The notes under the pieces were generated by a model. That model was not told the origin of the DNA, ran no database searches, and saw nothing but the letters and a program-made list of their open reading frames with translations. A stretch of 64,000 nucleotides of DNA from Evernia prunastri (taxonomy: Eukaryota; Ascomycota; Lecanoromycetes; Lecanorales; Parmeliaceae). This document shows positions 10,504 through 22,151 of this stretch, in pieces (position 1 is the stretch's first letter; each line of letters opens with the position of its first letter). The position numbers and the translations under genes were made by a program. The stretch covers positions 1-64,000 of the forward strand of contig NKYR01000125.1 in NCBI GenBank assembly GCA_003184365.1, in the 5' to 3' direction.

Positions 10504-11478
10504 GGTTGCTTGAATGATACTTGTTCAATTTGCTCGTTGGGGGATGGTGTTTGTTGTTTCTGGTTGTCTCTTGATAGAATTTCTTTGTATAGAAGGTAGG
10601 AGATTGCAAATGATGTTTGGAAAGTACAGCAGGAAGATATGAATAGCAGGGGAGGAGTATCATGAAGTAATAAAAAACAACTCGACTTTAAAAGTCGGGG
10701 ACCCCTCCTTTCGAAACCCGGTTCGGTCATCATAACCCCACCTTCACCAGCACATGGCGGTCCTCGGAAGAAAGAGAGAATAGAGTGGTGGAGAGGGAAA
10801 GAAAGAGAGAGGGAAAGTTTGTCAAAAGTACGTCAGAGAGAAGGCAGATGCTCCTCAGGTCCGAAAGGATTGCAAGGATGTACCTTTGAAGCTACTATCA
10901 TCATAGTAGTAGAGTAGTACATAGCAAACCTAGCATGACCACCATCAGGCTCACCCGAAGCCATGTCCTGTATCTTGAGCTTTAGCTTCAGCTTCCCACC
11001 TCTTTTTTTTCCAAATAACAAATGCATCGGAGCACTCGTTTCCAAGGCCAGAGATACGTTCAAGTTGAAGCTCGGGGCCTAGACCTCCACCCCCGCCAGG
11101 CAAACCGAGGGGAAGTGGGTGGGGAAATGCTTGGAATGATAGGTAATATTAATGTTGGTTGGTAGTGGGTTAGAGTAGTATTAGAGTAGTTGGTGGTGGT
11201 GGTGAAAGAATTGGTGGTTTCAAAATGAACCGAAAAACAAACAAAACAGCACATCATGACGACATGCCTCTAACCTTACTCGACAAGGTACTCGTCTTCA
11301 AACCTCGGCCCGGTATCCTGCTCGGTTGCAATGAACCGAGTGAACCGAAGAATAAATGAATCAATAAATGAATTCCATTCCAACAAGTACGCCTCCACTT
11401 GATCTGTATCTGCATCTACATCTGCGCAACGCGTGTGGGAAGAAGCCATCAAACCCGAAGACCCCGCTCTCCTCCGTC

Positions 11479-11511
11479 CGTTCGTTCGTTCGTTCGTTCG
11501 TTCGTTCGTTC
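11479..11511. repeat. CGTT tetranucleotide microsatellite
   Basis: About eight uninterrupted CGTT units lie in non-coding DNA, a likely length-polymorphic marker. Confidence 0.95.
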
Positions 11512-11608
11512 GATCCTCGTCGCACCTGCTCAGTCAGTCACGACTCTAAGGCACTGGTCCGAGGGTCGGAGAGAAATGGTGGGGGTGGGATGGGATGGGA
11601 TGGGAACC

Positions 11609-11627
11609 AAAAAAAAAAAAAAAAAAA
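11609..11627. repeat. 19-base A homopolymer
   Basis: An unbroken run of A follows three GGGAT units in the same intergenic region. Confidence 0.95.
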
Positions 11628-12079
11628 GAAAGGCGCTCGCGGATTTGCCGGAAATTCCAAATAACTTTATTTTACTTAGGGCAACCGAGGAACATACATG
11701 GCAGTACCTAGGTACTGGTGTCGGAGTCAGAGTGTGTTCAAAGCAACCGACGTCGTCCGACTGTCTTTGCTGTCACTCACTCTCACACGAATGCTGTTGC
11801 CATGCGTTGGCCGGGAACATCTTACTTACGTAGTTAATTGCATATGCGCCTCGAGAGTGCCAAGTGGAGTGACAGTGCGTGTGCTCATTCAGCATGCTCA
11901 TTCCAACACGCCGGTTATATACGTAACGTTGTCTGATGATTCGTTATCTAAGCTCCGAAATCAGATACACGAGTGCTTCTGTAGAGCCTGTAGGTCAAGG
12001 CCCATATTTTTTGGCCTGCTTCAGCTCATGCGTAGTGCAACCGAGCAACTTCCTCCACCATAGCTAAACAGCCAATTCC

Positions 12080-14738
12080 CTACGCCCCATTCGCCGACAT
12101 CGTCCGCATACCACTTGCGAAGCCATCCTCTCTCCCTGCCATCGCCTCAGTCTCAGCCGCAATTTGCTGAGGCCCCCCATGTGGCTCTCCAGGCACTCGG
12201 TAGCCGTTCGCATTCGATTTCCCCATGGCCGCCACCTCGCTCAGAAGATGCAGCGCTCCCTCGGGAAACACATCATTCTCCAGCGGGTACTTATCCCCCG
12301 AGTAGTTCCACTGCCGAGGCGTGGGCGTGGGCTCGTGAAGATCGAGTATCTGAATGAAGTTCGTCGCCGGAAATTTCCCACCGCAATGTTCTTTGATTTC
12401 CCGAAGGCTCATGTGCTTGATTTCCTGGAACAAATCGAGCGAGGCGTGGAGCACCATCAGAAAGCTGTGGGCCGGAAGAGACTTTCCACCTTCCGCACCG
12501 GCACGCAGTAAGTCAATCAGCCGGCCTACATACTGCTCGACGGTTTCCGCACTGAGCGGCATTTGCTCACGGTATTCGCCGTCAGCCTTTGCAAAGTTGA
12601 ACATTTTCGTCAGAGTCAAGGTTCCGTGTGCAATCTGAGCAAATTGAAATATTGGCAAACTCCGGAGACCTTGGACACTCAGGTCCAAAAGATTGTCCAG
12701 CATCCCAAGCGTCGAAGATAGGGGCGTACTCGGCGGGTCTACCATGGTAGACGTAGATGAACTGCTTTTTGGTTCGCCTCGAGCGCCTGGCGCTGCGGCA
12801 GGTTTAACCCCTACGTAATACTGCATTGCTAGCTCGTGCATGTAGAGATTCACCACATTGAGAGCCAATGACAATGGCCCTGTAGGAGTGTCAGCCATGT
12901 TCATACTGAACAATCAAATAGCAATTATCAAGCCTTTGTAGGAAGAGGCTTGTGTGGTTGGATGGAAGCTTACGTGATCTGAGCTCTGAAGAATTGCGCG
13001 CCTCCCACTCCGATACTTGTTTCGTAAAGTGTGCATGCGCGCTCCGAATGCTTGTGTCGCGGGCATCCACTGTGATATCGGAATCCTCCTCCGTTGACGC
13101 TTGCGCTGCGAATTCGTCTGCTAACAATTGTAGCTGTACCCAGCGGCAGAGAATCTTGTCGCTTAGGAAAGCATCTTCTGACGCCTCAATGGCTTTGACA
13201 CAGTCTCCCGTATGTGAACTGGGCTGGACCAGATTTGGTCGTCTCATTCCCATTGCTATGCTGCATTTTCCAAACCATCAGCACTGCAAACACAACGACA
13301 CAATTGCGCAGAGAATGGCTTACCTCGAACACAGCAAATAGCAACCCAGCCAGGCGCGTCTGCATTCGGTTGTACAGGGATCGGAAAGGTAGGACTTTGG
13401 CTTCGGAAGACCAAGTATCTGCTCCTTCCTGAGTATCAGTGTAGGCTGTCTCCTGTGCATGCCAAGATCTATCGCCATGACAGCGGTCATATGTATGAAT
13501 TGATAGTATTTTGAATCACCATTGGGCTCTGGCCAATACCAGATTGTGACTACCTGTAGAGCTTGGACTAGTTCCAAAGACTTTTCGCCATGGACAAAAA
13601 CTCGGTCTGCCAGCATGCGCATGATTTCCTTTGTGAGCGCAGCTTGTAAATCGGGATAGTCTTGTCCGGAGGCGACACTTAGGATAGCCAGGAATAGGAC
13701 TGGGCTTCTCCTGCGTATAGTATCCGGACTCGTATCAGGTGCAAATACGACAATCGGCATGTGAGGTGCCATGTGATCTGTATAATGTCTAAAAAGCGCA
13801 TTGGCAACCTCTGCATGTACGATGCCACGGCCGACGACATCTGCGTCTCCGTAAACGGCAACATCTGCGTCTCTTATTGACTCGCGATCTTGACCGCTGG
13901 TCTCTGACTTTGGCGTTGCGAACAATCGTGCTCCCATATTGGCCACAGTAGCCGGAGAGGTTTGACTCATGGAGTCGAAACCACTCGGAGGACGCGACCC
14001 TGAACTTCCATCTGGTTGATACTCGGACATGCGTCTCTTGCGACTAGTACCAGTAGACGATGTGGTGGTGTATGGGGAGGTCGGCTGGTTGGATCTGCCA
14101 TCTGAAGAATCGAACTGTGGCGTGTCCCCATCCGCGTATCCGTCATCCTCGCTCCCACTGATATTGCCTTCCTTGGTAGCGTGTAAACTGGCTGTAAGAG
14201 CATCAATCTTTCTTTCCAGCTCAGCCACTCTGCTGTCCGTCTTCTTCTGCCTCTTTCGGCTGGGGGCCGTGATCACACATTTGCGGTTTGCTTTCCTGCA
14301 CCTCTTGCAAGGCCCAGTGCCAGGGTCTGGTTCACATCTCACCTTAAGTCCGCGGCACGCCTCACAAGCTCTGGGCCGTTTGGTGTCATTGTTGAACCCC
14401 GCTTCTCCGGACTGTGGAGGTGCTTCAGCGTTGGTATGATATGCTTGGTAGTTTACGGCCGGTTGTATTGACGGAGGCTGTTGGTCTGGCGGAGGGCCAT
14501 AGTACTGACTGTAACCATCTTGCTGCCACTGCTGCGAGGCACTGTAAGGGTGCTGTGTTGGTTGTTGCTGCTGCTGTGGTGGGGGGGGAGGAGGCGGAGG
14601 CAAGCCATGATTGGGAACGTAGCTGATTGGGGGAAGGTTGGAATACTGTTGCGAAAGTTGCACCGACTCTTGTAGACGAGGATCAATGTCACTGGACTGT
14701 GTTTGAGCGATGGGATATGGGGGCCGGTCGGCGTCCAT
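12080..14738 (-). CDS. Zn2Cys6 fungal transcription factor
   Basis: Three exons (14738-13324, 13260-12974, 12879-12080) give 833 residues. A Pro/Gln-rich N-terminus (poly-Pro and poly-Gln around residues 48-62) precedes the binuclear zinc cluster, which has CEACRGLKVRC then GPCKRCRKANRKC (about residues 124-156) followed by a basic stretch and a short coiled coil (SRVAELERKIDALTASLHA). The middle region, with WYWPEPNGDSKYYQFIHM and MAIDLGMHRRQ, resembles the fungal-specific regulatory domain (MHR). It should act in the nucleus as a DNA-binding regulator; the target genes cannot be inferred. The third exon joins at 12879, after a CTGAC branch site and TACAG; using the earlier TTCAG would break the frame. 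The zinc cluster is complete, so it looks functional. Confidence 0.88.
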
Positions 14739-15155
14739 GTTGAGACTTGGGATTCCTTGGAATCGGTTAAAACTGGCCGACTTACCGCGTCGGTACGGAA
14801 GGCGATATGTTGCTCCGATCAGTAGCGGAAGGTTTCACTCGCCTCTTTCGCTACAGTAACTTAGCTGCAAAGAAAACAATAATGTGAGAGCAAGTCACTA
14901 TTCGGCTTCATAGATGAAGCGTATTGAAGCTTTATGGAGGACAGGGGATGGTGATTTCATACTGCAGGTCGCGCTAACGTGATGTGATTTAGATTTAGAG
15001 CAAGTGCGACATTATTGAGTTACGACAAAAGGCACGCTTTTCCATCTGCAGAGAGGTGAACTTCATCCATCAAGTCCAAACAGCCCAATTATCCTCCCTC
15101 AGTCCTTCCCTCGCTCTCAAAATTTGTCCGGAGCCACCAACCACCAGACACCCCA
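14739..15155. other. intergenic: promoter of the Zn2Cys6 gene
   Basis: This gap of about 417 bases holds the upstream region of the regulator gene and the 3' flank of the coiled-coil gene. No other feature is evident. Confidence 0.5.
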
Positions 15156-15838
15156 TCACAACCCCCAGAACTCATCCTTCCCAGGTACCGCAATCTCCGC
15201 CTCCAACTCGGCAGTCTCCTCTTCCAGACGCACCCACTTGTATTCCGCCCACTCATGGAGCCCTTTAAGCTCTTTGAGCCGGTTCAGGATGTCCTGTGAC
15301 CCTTCGATGGACTCCTCGCGCTGAAGCCGAGCCTCCAGCTCGTCAATCTCGGCCTTCGCGGCAGTCATGTGGCTCAGAAGCTGGCGCCTCTGGTCGTGCA
15401 TCTCCGCCAGATGCTGTCGGTTGCTCAGTCCGGTGGACTTGAGCTCTCTCAGCTTTCTTGCGAATTGCTCCAGCGAGGGCGGTGTCGAGCGGCTTGGACT
15501 GGCTGGCCGCTCAATCGGGGCATCAGTTGCTGGCGATGCAAGACTCGCAGTCGTGGTGGTTTGACCGCGTGGCGTGAAAGATTTAGCCATTGGGTTCAGC
15601 ATGGTCGATGAGCTGCCCATACCAGCCGGTCCTGGACCGTGGTGAGCGAAGGATTCCTTCAAAAGCATGGTGTACAGCCTTACCTTGTTGACCAACCCCG
15701 GTGTCTCCCACACTTGAAGCACCCGACTTCGTAGGTAGGTTCCCTTCCTTGCCAGCCGTTTCTAGATTGATGTGAGCCAACTTCCCAGTCAAAATTTATG
15801 GTAGCTTGCCCACCTTTGTTGCCAGTGTTGGCCTCCAT
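15156..15838 (-). CDS. small coiled-coil protein, function unknown
   Basis: Three exons (15838-15814, 15761-15684, 15631-15156) encode 192 residues. The first half is Gly/Ser/Thr-rich and probably disordered. The second half, from PSLEQFARKLRELKSTGL onward, is strongly helical with heptad-like spacing (LSHMTAAKAEIDELEARLQR, LNRLKELKGLHEWAEYKW, LEEETAELEAEIAV) and ends DEFWGL. I recognise no family. The clean phase across both introns and the consistent helix support a real gene. The layout, a short disordered head with a coiled coil, would suit a subunit of a larger complex, which is inference only. Confidence 0.7.
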
Positions 15839-16669
15839 CTTGTCTGGCTGATGGGAACTTTTGGGTATCCTTCCACAAAAAAGACGTCGTTTCTGGCCCA
15901 GGGTGAGAAAGAAATCCACAACATTATGGCACTTTCCCTTACCTTTCGACCTGATGCACCGAGCTTTTCCGGTATGCTTCCCCCAAAAGAACACCCTTCC
16001 CAATTCAAGAAGCCCCCAAGAACACCCAGAAGAACTCACCCTTCCTCAGGTCTCCTTAAAAGAACACCCTTCTTAGATCGAGCAGAGAAGAGCACGTGTT
16101 CGAAGATGAAGTAACCTTGCCAAACCCTGTTGTAAGATTGTGCATGCGGTGATATGTAAAGAAAGCAGGATAGGTCGTCGGCCATATTATATGCCTAGGG
16201 ATGCCGCAGATGTTCATCTCGATGTGGATGTGAATGGATTATTTCTATATATGTAGATAGAGTGATAAACGCAATAGTGACTGGAAACACGACAGATTAT
16301 TATTTTTGTGTAGAATACAATAGTAATAGACTATACAAGAGTGATAGAAGGTACATGCAATGATGTAAAACAATTGGGTGATGGAGAGTATAAATAGTTC
16401 AGGGTGACGGAAGCAGTGATGCAGAATAGGGTGAGTGACAAGGAGTAAAGTTGAGGATAAGAAGGACAGAAGCAGTGGTAGAAAGCACAGATAGTGACAT
16501 TGAATGGAGACACCTGGTCTTGGTCTCTTTTGCACGCCTTCACTATGGGAACATATCACATCTTATTAGTTTGCAAGAAAACAGCAAGATGGGTATATGC
16601 ATATATCATGAAGTCGCTTCCTATAGGCAACCAAGAAACATTCAAATTCGACTACGCACTTTGGTTTCA
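15839..16669. other. intergenic
   Basis: This gap holds the upstream region of the coiled-coil gene and the 3' flank of the transporter gene. Near 15985-16070 the words agaacaccc and aagaacacccttc recur four times in loose tandem. Positions 16230-16480 are AT-rich without a credible reading frame. Confidence 0.5.
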
Positions 16670-18445
16670 TCAAGCGCCATCTGCAGCACCAGGCATTCTC
16701 GTATCTTCGGTTTCCTCCGCCTCCTCTTCCAGAGCATCTCGCTTCAAGTGCCTGCTCTGATGATACACATAGCCGACCAGCACCACACCCACCACCAAAG
16801 CTATCACCAATAATATCAAATTGACAGGCAGCGGATCCCGATGAAAGACTTTGTGAGTCAAGGCATCCAGGCCCGACTGTGAGAAATTGAGCAGACCAGC
16901 GAGGCAGATGATCAACCCGTATACCTTACCGAACGTCTGGAAGCCGAACACCTTGGCTGCGTAATCGGAAACGGCGGTATAGTAAAGGGGCCGGTAGAGA
17001 ACGAAGAGTATAATATTGCCATACGCGGCCCACAAGAACGGCAGCACACCTAGGACGCCGATTGCAGTAGCCACGGACACGAGTAACGCGAGCGTGAAAG
17101 GCGTGCTTGTGTTATCGAGCACAATGCCAATGAACGGTATGCTCAGTACGCCGCCTACTGGTAGAGCAACATCGAAAACATGGTTGACTTGCTCAGCTAG
17201 AGCGTCGCTGTGAAGCATGTACTCATACTGAGTTCGGACTGTGGCGACGAAGTAATTGATTCTCGTCATCTGAACGACAGTGAACAGGGCGATGAAGATG
17301 AACCAGGGGGTCATGATCTGTTGCAGTGCCGAGCGCCCGTGTAGTGCACCCCAGACACCACTGATCTGTTTCTTCTTCTCTTCTTCTGTCTGCTGTTTAG
17401 TAGCGGACCTGCCGAGAAGAGATGTCGTCTCAGAGACTATGCTTTCTCGGTTCTGGCGCCGCCTTGCTGTACCTTCGGGATCGGAGTTACCAGAATTCAT
17501 CTCCTCGGTGCGTTCCTCAGCCTGAGTGATGAGCTCGCCGACGGTCTTATAAGATTTGGCAGGCATTACAAAAATTTGTACAGCTAAAATGAAAACAGGA
17601 ACAATTAGATAAATCAGGAAAAACTTTTGAGGCGTAAAAGATCTATGAGATGCGGAATAGATCAAGCGATAGAAGAGAAATATGGCGCTTGAGGAGTCGA
17701 AAGCGCCAGTGAGCAAGGCCAGGATGAGGCCCGAATTTTGTGGGAAAGTGTTCGAGAGTTGAAAAGAAGAGATAAAGACAAAAGGGCCGCCCAGGGCAAG
17801 GAAGAGGTATCCAGGGATGTACGCATCAAAGGGTAATTGTGTCGCGAAAGCCATGAGCAGGGCACCAATAGCAAGGAGTATGCTGCCGATGATACCGCTG
17901 ATTCGAGGGCCATACCTGTCGAGGACAGTACCAACGGGCAGAGCGCAGACATTTGTTGCCACAGCGGCTGTTGTGAACATGAAGTTGAGCCTAGGAGAAA
18001 TCCAGTTTCAGCAGGATACATATGTTTTCCCATCGTGACAGGCCTACCGTATTTCCTGCTCGTAGCACGTCGTCCCGAACTCAATCCGCATCAGCTCATC
18101 GCTCTCACAGAACTGACTATATACCCCCTCTTGAATCAGGACCGGTTTTATCGCTGCATATCCGAACACAATTCCAGCTGCGAAGAGGCAATAGATGACG
18201 GCGATAGCAACCTGGACTACATCCTCGTCCGTCAGTCACGTTTCAACCCTCGAAATCAACGAGTACTGACATATCCTCTTTGTTTTCGAGACCTCAAATG
18301 CCCCAACAGGTTCATCCTTCCCAGCTGGCGCTTTGCCGTTGCCGACGGGATTGAAGGACATGTTCTTGTGCTCCGACCTGGCTGGCGAAGAACCTCGAAC
18401 GACTTGCTCGTAAGAGCTCATGGAGCTGACGCGGTGCAGAGACAT
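16670..18445 (-). CDS. MFS transporter, Fmp42/SLC43-like
   Basis: Three exons (18445-18271, 18216-18048, 17990-16670) give 554 residues. A hydrophilic N-terminus of about 57 residues precedes the first helix (VAIAVIYCLFAAGIVFGYA), followed by NFMFTTAAVATNVCALPVG, the MFS loop 2-3 motif around LDRYGPRISG, and further helices to about twelve in total. A large hydrophilic central loop contains EERTEEMNSGNSDPEGTARR and the TTSLLGRS patch; the C-terminal tail is acidic. The arrangement matches yeast Fmp42 and the animal SLC43 family, which moves large neutral amino acids. Fmp42 itself was found in mitochondrial proteomes and its substrate is not settled; a vacuolar or plasma-membrane site is equally possible here. 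Confidence 0.85.
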
Positions 18446-19108
18446 TTTGTGAGATTGAGATTGGCAGAATGGTACGAGATGGTTCCCAAGGAAATGAATT
18501 CGAAGACTCGACCCCGCCTTTCTCGCTGTTCTCTAGGGATGGTTAAAAGTCTAATCGGAGCAGAATAAATGAAGAAGAGACATGAATCCAAAAGAAGGCA
18601 GAGAAAAAACCAACAAAGTGAGCGGGAGTGAAGCTGTACCCTTCAAAGTTGGTAAGAGCAAAGCGAGTGACAAACAATCAGAACCAAAATCAGGCTCAAT
18701 AATGGACTCTTACTGTCTTATATCGAAGTTGGAAATTGTAGAAATTCTTTTTTGACGGCTAAGAAAGAGGGGCAAAGACTACCTCGACTACAGTACCTCT
18801 TCCCCACGCGCGGAAAGAAGCCGCCGTCTCCACGCGCCACAGGACTTTCCTCCAATCGATGTTACAGGTAGGTTAAGGTAACTTTCTTTTAACGCTATAT
18901 GTATATGTCAAAGATCAGTCCTCAAACAATGGACATAAAACTTCAGCGAGTCGTCAAGATTAGTGTTATCAATATATCTGCAAGTATTACCAAAGAGCGA
19001 AGCCAGCATCCAAATTTCTCGTAGGCACTGCTCACCAAAAACACCTTTGAGCCTATCAATTCTTCAAAACAGTCATGTTCGTCACCACATCCCCATACCC
19101 ATAACATC
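18446..19108. other. intergenic: transporter promoter
   Basis: About 660 bases lie between the transporter start and the 3' end of the FYVE-RING gene. No coding or RNA feature is apparent. Confidence 0.5.
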
Positions 19109-21220
19109 TCAAATTTCCGCTTGGGCATGCACAGGGCAAGCGCCTGCGCCTTTCGTAATCCACCATTGCCGTATACATGCCTGAATCCTCCTGTTAGCCA
19201 ACTCGCCATTCACCCTCCCCGAAACCGTAGTGGTTGCGGACTTACTCTATGAAATTTACACAAACACACCAATCTCCCCATCTCATCTCCAACAGCAAAC
19301 TCCTCGAAGCAAATCACACACTCCTGCACCCCCTCGCCATCTTGTCCGATGCAATCCTTCTCACTCGCGTGGTAGACAAACATGCCTGGCATTCGCATTC
19401 TTTGCTGAAACGATGATGATGATAAATCAGATGATCCCGCTGAGCCCCGGTGGCCAGTGGAAGTTGGCCTTGGACCAGCAGCTTGTGAAGGCGTGACTGC
19501 ACTTGCTGCTACGGCTGCTGCCGTGGCTGCTAACGCTGGTGGGTGAGACGACCGGGGTCCAGAGGAGGAGAAGTGAGTTGCGATGCACGACTCTACATGA
19601 GCCTCACGCTCAGCTTCGGAACCATCAAGACCTTTAGGCGGCAGAGCTTGATGGCAGACTGGACATTCGTCCTCTTCTCGCAGCTGAGGCCTCGGAGCTG
19701 GTCGCGGATTGCCCATCTCCAAGTCAGGAAGAGGGCGGTAGCGCGATGGCGATGGGCTAGGGCCCTGTGATGCAGGGTGACGAGGGTGGGGACGGTTCTG
19801 AAGGAGTGATGCGAGATGGCGCTTCAGGACGTCAGCTCATGTCGGCCAAGATCATTACTCCTATTTGTTGACTTACCTGATGCGCTGTTTGATCAGGCGC
19901 TGAGCCGTACACCGAGGGATATCCTGGCAGTGACATCGGAGGAGCCGCTGGTCGTGATGCATGACTGTGACGCCTGTTTGTAGATGAGCCCGCGGCAGGA
20001 GTTGTGAGCGCTGCGGGAGGTGCGATGCCATCAAACCTGGAAATATTGTTTGAGCGAAAATCTGAGCGGCTCGAGGACACTCTTCTACTCAGAATTGATC
20101 TTTGATCCTCTCCCCAAGATGATAAGCTTGGTATTGGGGGTAGTTGCTGATTTGGACTTGGACCGTCCGGTCTGGGGAAGGAACTGAAGGTATGACGGTT
20201 CGTCGAGAGATAGGGAAGATGCGGCAGTGGATTCGGATCTGGCACGCAGGGGTTGCATAATCTAACTTCTTGGCCACCCCCAAGGGCAGGGTCGATCCTG
20301 TACTCTGAGCTTTGCGGTCGTTCTTCCGGGCTCACCACCTCCCCAGGAGCATCATCGTCGCTAGTAAGATCAACAATCTCAACCCCGCCGTTGTTTGTTG
20401 GGCTTGGGGCGGCATCTTCAGGCGGACGGACGATGAACTGTCGAGGTATCGTTATCCGATGAGGAGAGCAATTGGCGCACACCACCCGTCCACACTTCCT
20501 GCAATGATGTTTTCTGTACCAAAAGCTAAAAGTCGTTCCGCAAATTGGGCATTTTGACACCCTAGCATCAGGCTCCCAACGAGGAAGAGAAATTTCTCGG
20601 CTTCCTCGATTTTGCAAATTGTCAAAATGTGGCCGCCGTGGTGAAGGTAGCTCTGTAATTCCCTGCGTAGGAGGACCGGTTGAATTGGTCGAGGGGCCGA
20701 ATAGGGGTCGGTCGTCGCCCGGTTGCGTCAAGCTTTGCCTTGAGCGAGAGGGCCCAGGGTGCACAGATGGCAGGCCACTCGATGACCTTCTCCTTGAATG
20801 CTCCTCCGGGTGTTCCGAAAGCCTTTTCTTCCTGTTACCAGCCATGATCGCTGCTCGGCTTGCAGCTAACTGAGCCCGATCCAAGGGAACCTGCCTAGCA
20901 CTCGGTGATTGCCTGAGCACGTCCATCCATGCTTCTCTTTCTGCGGATGCAGGTTCTGTAGATATCCTGCTCTTCGATCTTGAGCCATTTGAAAGCACAT
21001 CCCCGTCGCTGTGTCCTCTCCTTAAAGTGTCTTCAATTCGACTATCATTTGGTCTTTGGTGGTCAATTGTACTATTTGACGAGATCGCCCGAGAATGCTG
21101 TAGATCTGGACGATGGGAGGATGCAGAGCTCGAACAGCTGAACGACGGGTCCATCAAGTGTTTCGAGGCCAATCTAGGCCTCTTAAATGGGCGTTCCCCA
21201 GGCGGTGGGTTGTTCCTCAA
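19109..21220 (-). CDS. FYVE and RING-H2 domain protein (Pib1-like E3 ubiquitin ligase)
   Basis: Three exons (21220-19877, 19797-19246, 19180-19109) give up to 655 residues. The basic, Ser-rich N-terminus has a possible nuclear signal (RPFKRPRL). A FYVE zinc finger near residue 220 has CPICGTTFSFWYRKHHCRKC and VVCANCSPHRITIP, including the RKHHCR-type phosphoinositide-binding motif. Long Pro/Ser-rich segments follow, with a CPVC...H..SC finger-like element, and the C-terminus is a RING: ECVICFEEF, LVCLCKFHRACIRQWW, then GACPVH, completed only by the last short exon. FYVE plus RING is the layout of yeast Pib1, an endosomal and vacuolar PI3P-binding ubiquitin ligase. The frame is open upstream without an ATG to 21220; the first in-frame ATG is at 21154, so either that is the start or a small 5' exon is missing. 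Confidence 0.82.
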
Positions 21221-22151
21221 GCTTGCCCCTGCGTAGTGGCGGCAATGGTTATCCAGCTTGCTATTTCTAGGATCAATGACGACAAAGGCCAGAAAAACCT
21301 TTGGTGGACGAAGGCAAGGCTTCGGAGAGAGAACTTTGTGATCGCGATTTGTGGCGGTCCGCGGTCTGGTGACGGTTCGAGTCTCGTAAACATAGACAGG
21401 AGGCCGACATGTAACTTTGATTCGGTCACTGGCAGGAGTAGTAAGTTGTAATTAGGAGCTTTGTCAGCGTGTTGATATGTTATTGGGATAGAATAAATAT
21501 AGGGTAGGCTGATCTATGATCGATCGGTCAAGGCCTGGAGTGAAACATTAGAGTGAGTTTGTGATGTGGCGACCCATACATATTATTCTAGCTATCATTC
21601 ATTCAACTGAGTCGGAATTTGCATTGCGATTTGTAGTGAATTAGGTAGTTGACGTGCCAAAATGCACTCTATCGCAGGATTCGACTATAATTTGAAGCTC
21701 TCACCGTGGAGACGAGTGGCCCGCGGGGTCAAACACCCAAGGTAGTCCCATGACCATGGCGGCTACTATGGCGCGAGTCCATTCTACTTTCCCCAACATC
21801 AACCAAAAGGGATATTATTTATTCTAGATGACCTGATAAATGTTTGAGTGTTATCTAAATATCGTTGCGTCGAGTTCCCTCTATTTCCGTGCTCTGAGCA
21901 AAGTCCAAGCTCCTTATTATACACTCATCAGGTGTCTATGTTACAGTCTTTTCCCTCACTCAATCATTGCCCTATGTCCATCCATCGCGCAAAGTATTAA
22001 AAACGAAACGCCAGCCAGTGATTCGTAGCCACATGCACCGCTGATATATATGCCCTGAGGAAACAACGCCACCGCACCTTTTGCAATGAGATAAAGAAAC
22101 TCGTTTCACCCCCGACCTATAAGACACTATGACGCAGAGGCAATGTGCGGC
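21221..22151. other. intergenic
   Basis: The upstream region of the FYVE-RING gene, possibly including a missing first exon around 21235-21400, plus the 3' flank of the TRP-like gene. No other gene is seen. Confidence 0.45.

Larger units (their letters stand above)
10504..12079. other. long intergenic region with simple repeats
   Basis: No gene found on either strand over about 1.6 kb. It contains a palindromic word, gactttaaaagtc (10683-10695), a tetranucleotide array (11479-11511), a GGGAT triplet array and a 19-base A run (11586-11627), and the palindrome gtacctaggtac near 11705. The part nearest 10504 is the GFA promoter; the part nearest 12079 is the 3' flank of the regulator gene. Confidence 0.5.

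Noticed and set aside
12080..12913. Start of the regulator's last exon at the TTCAG acceptor (12905)
   Set aside because: It changes the reading phase and creates a stop; the TACAG acceptor at 12880 keeps the frame.
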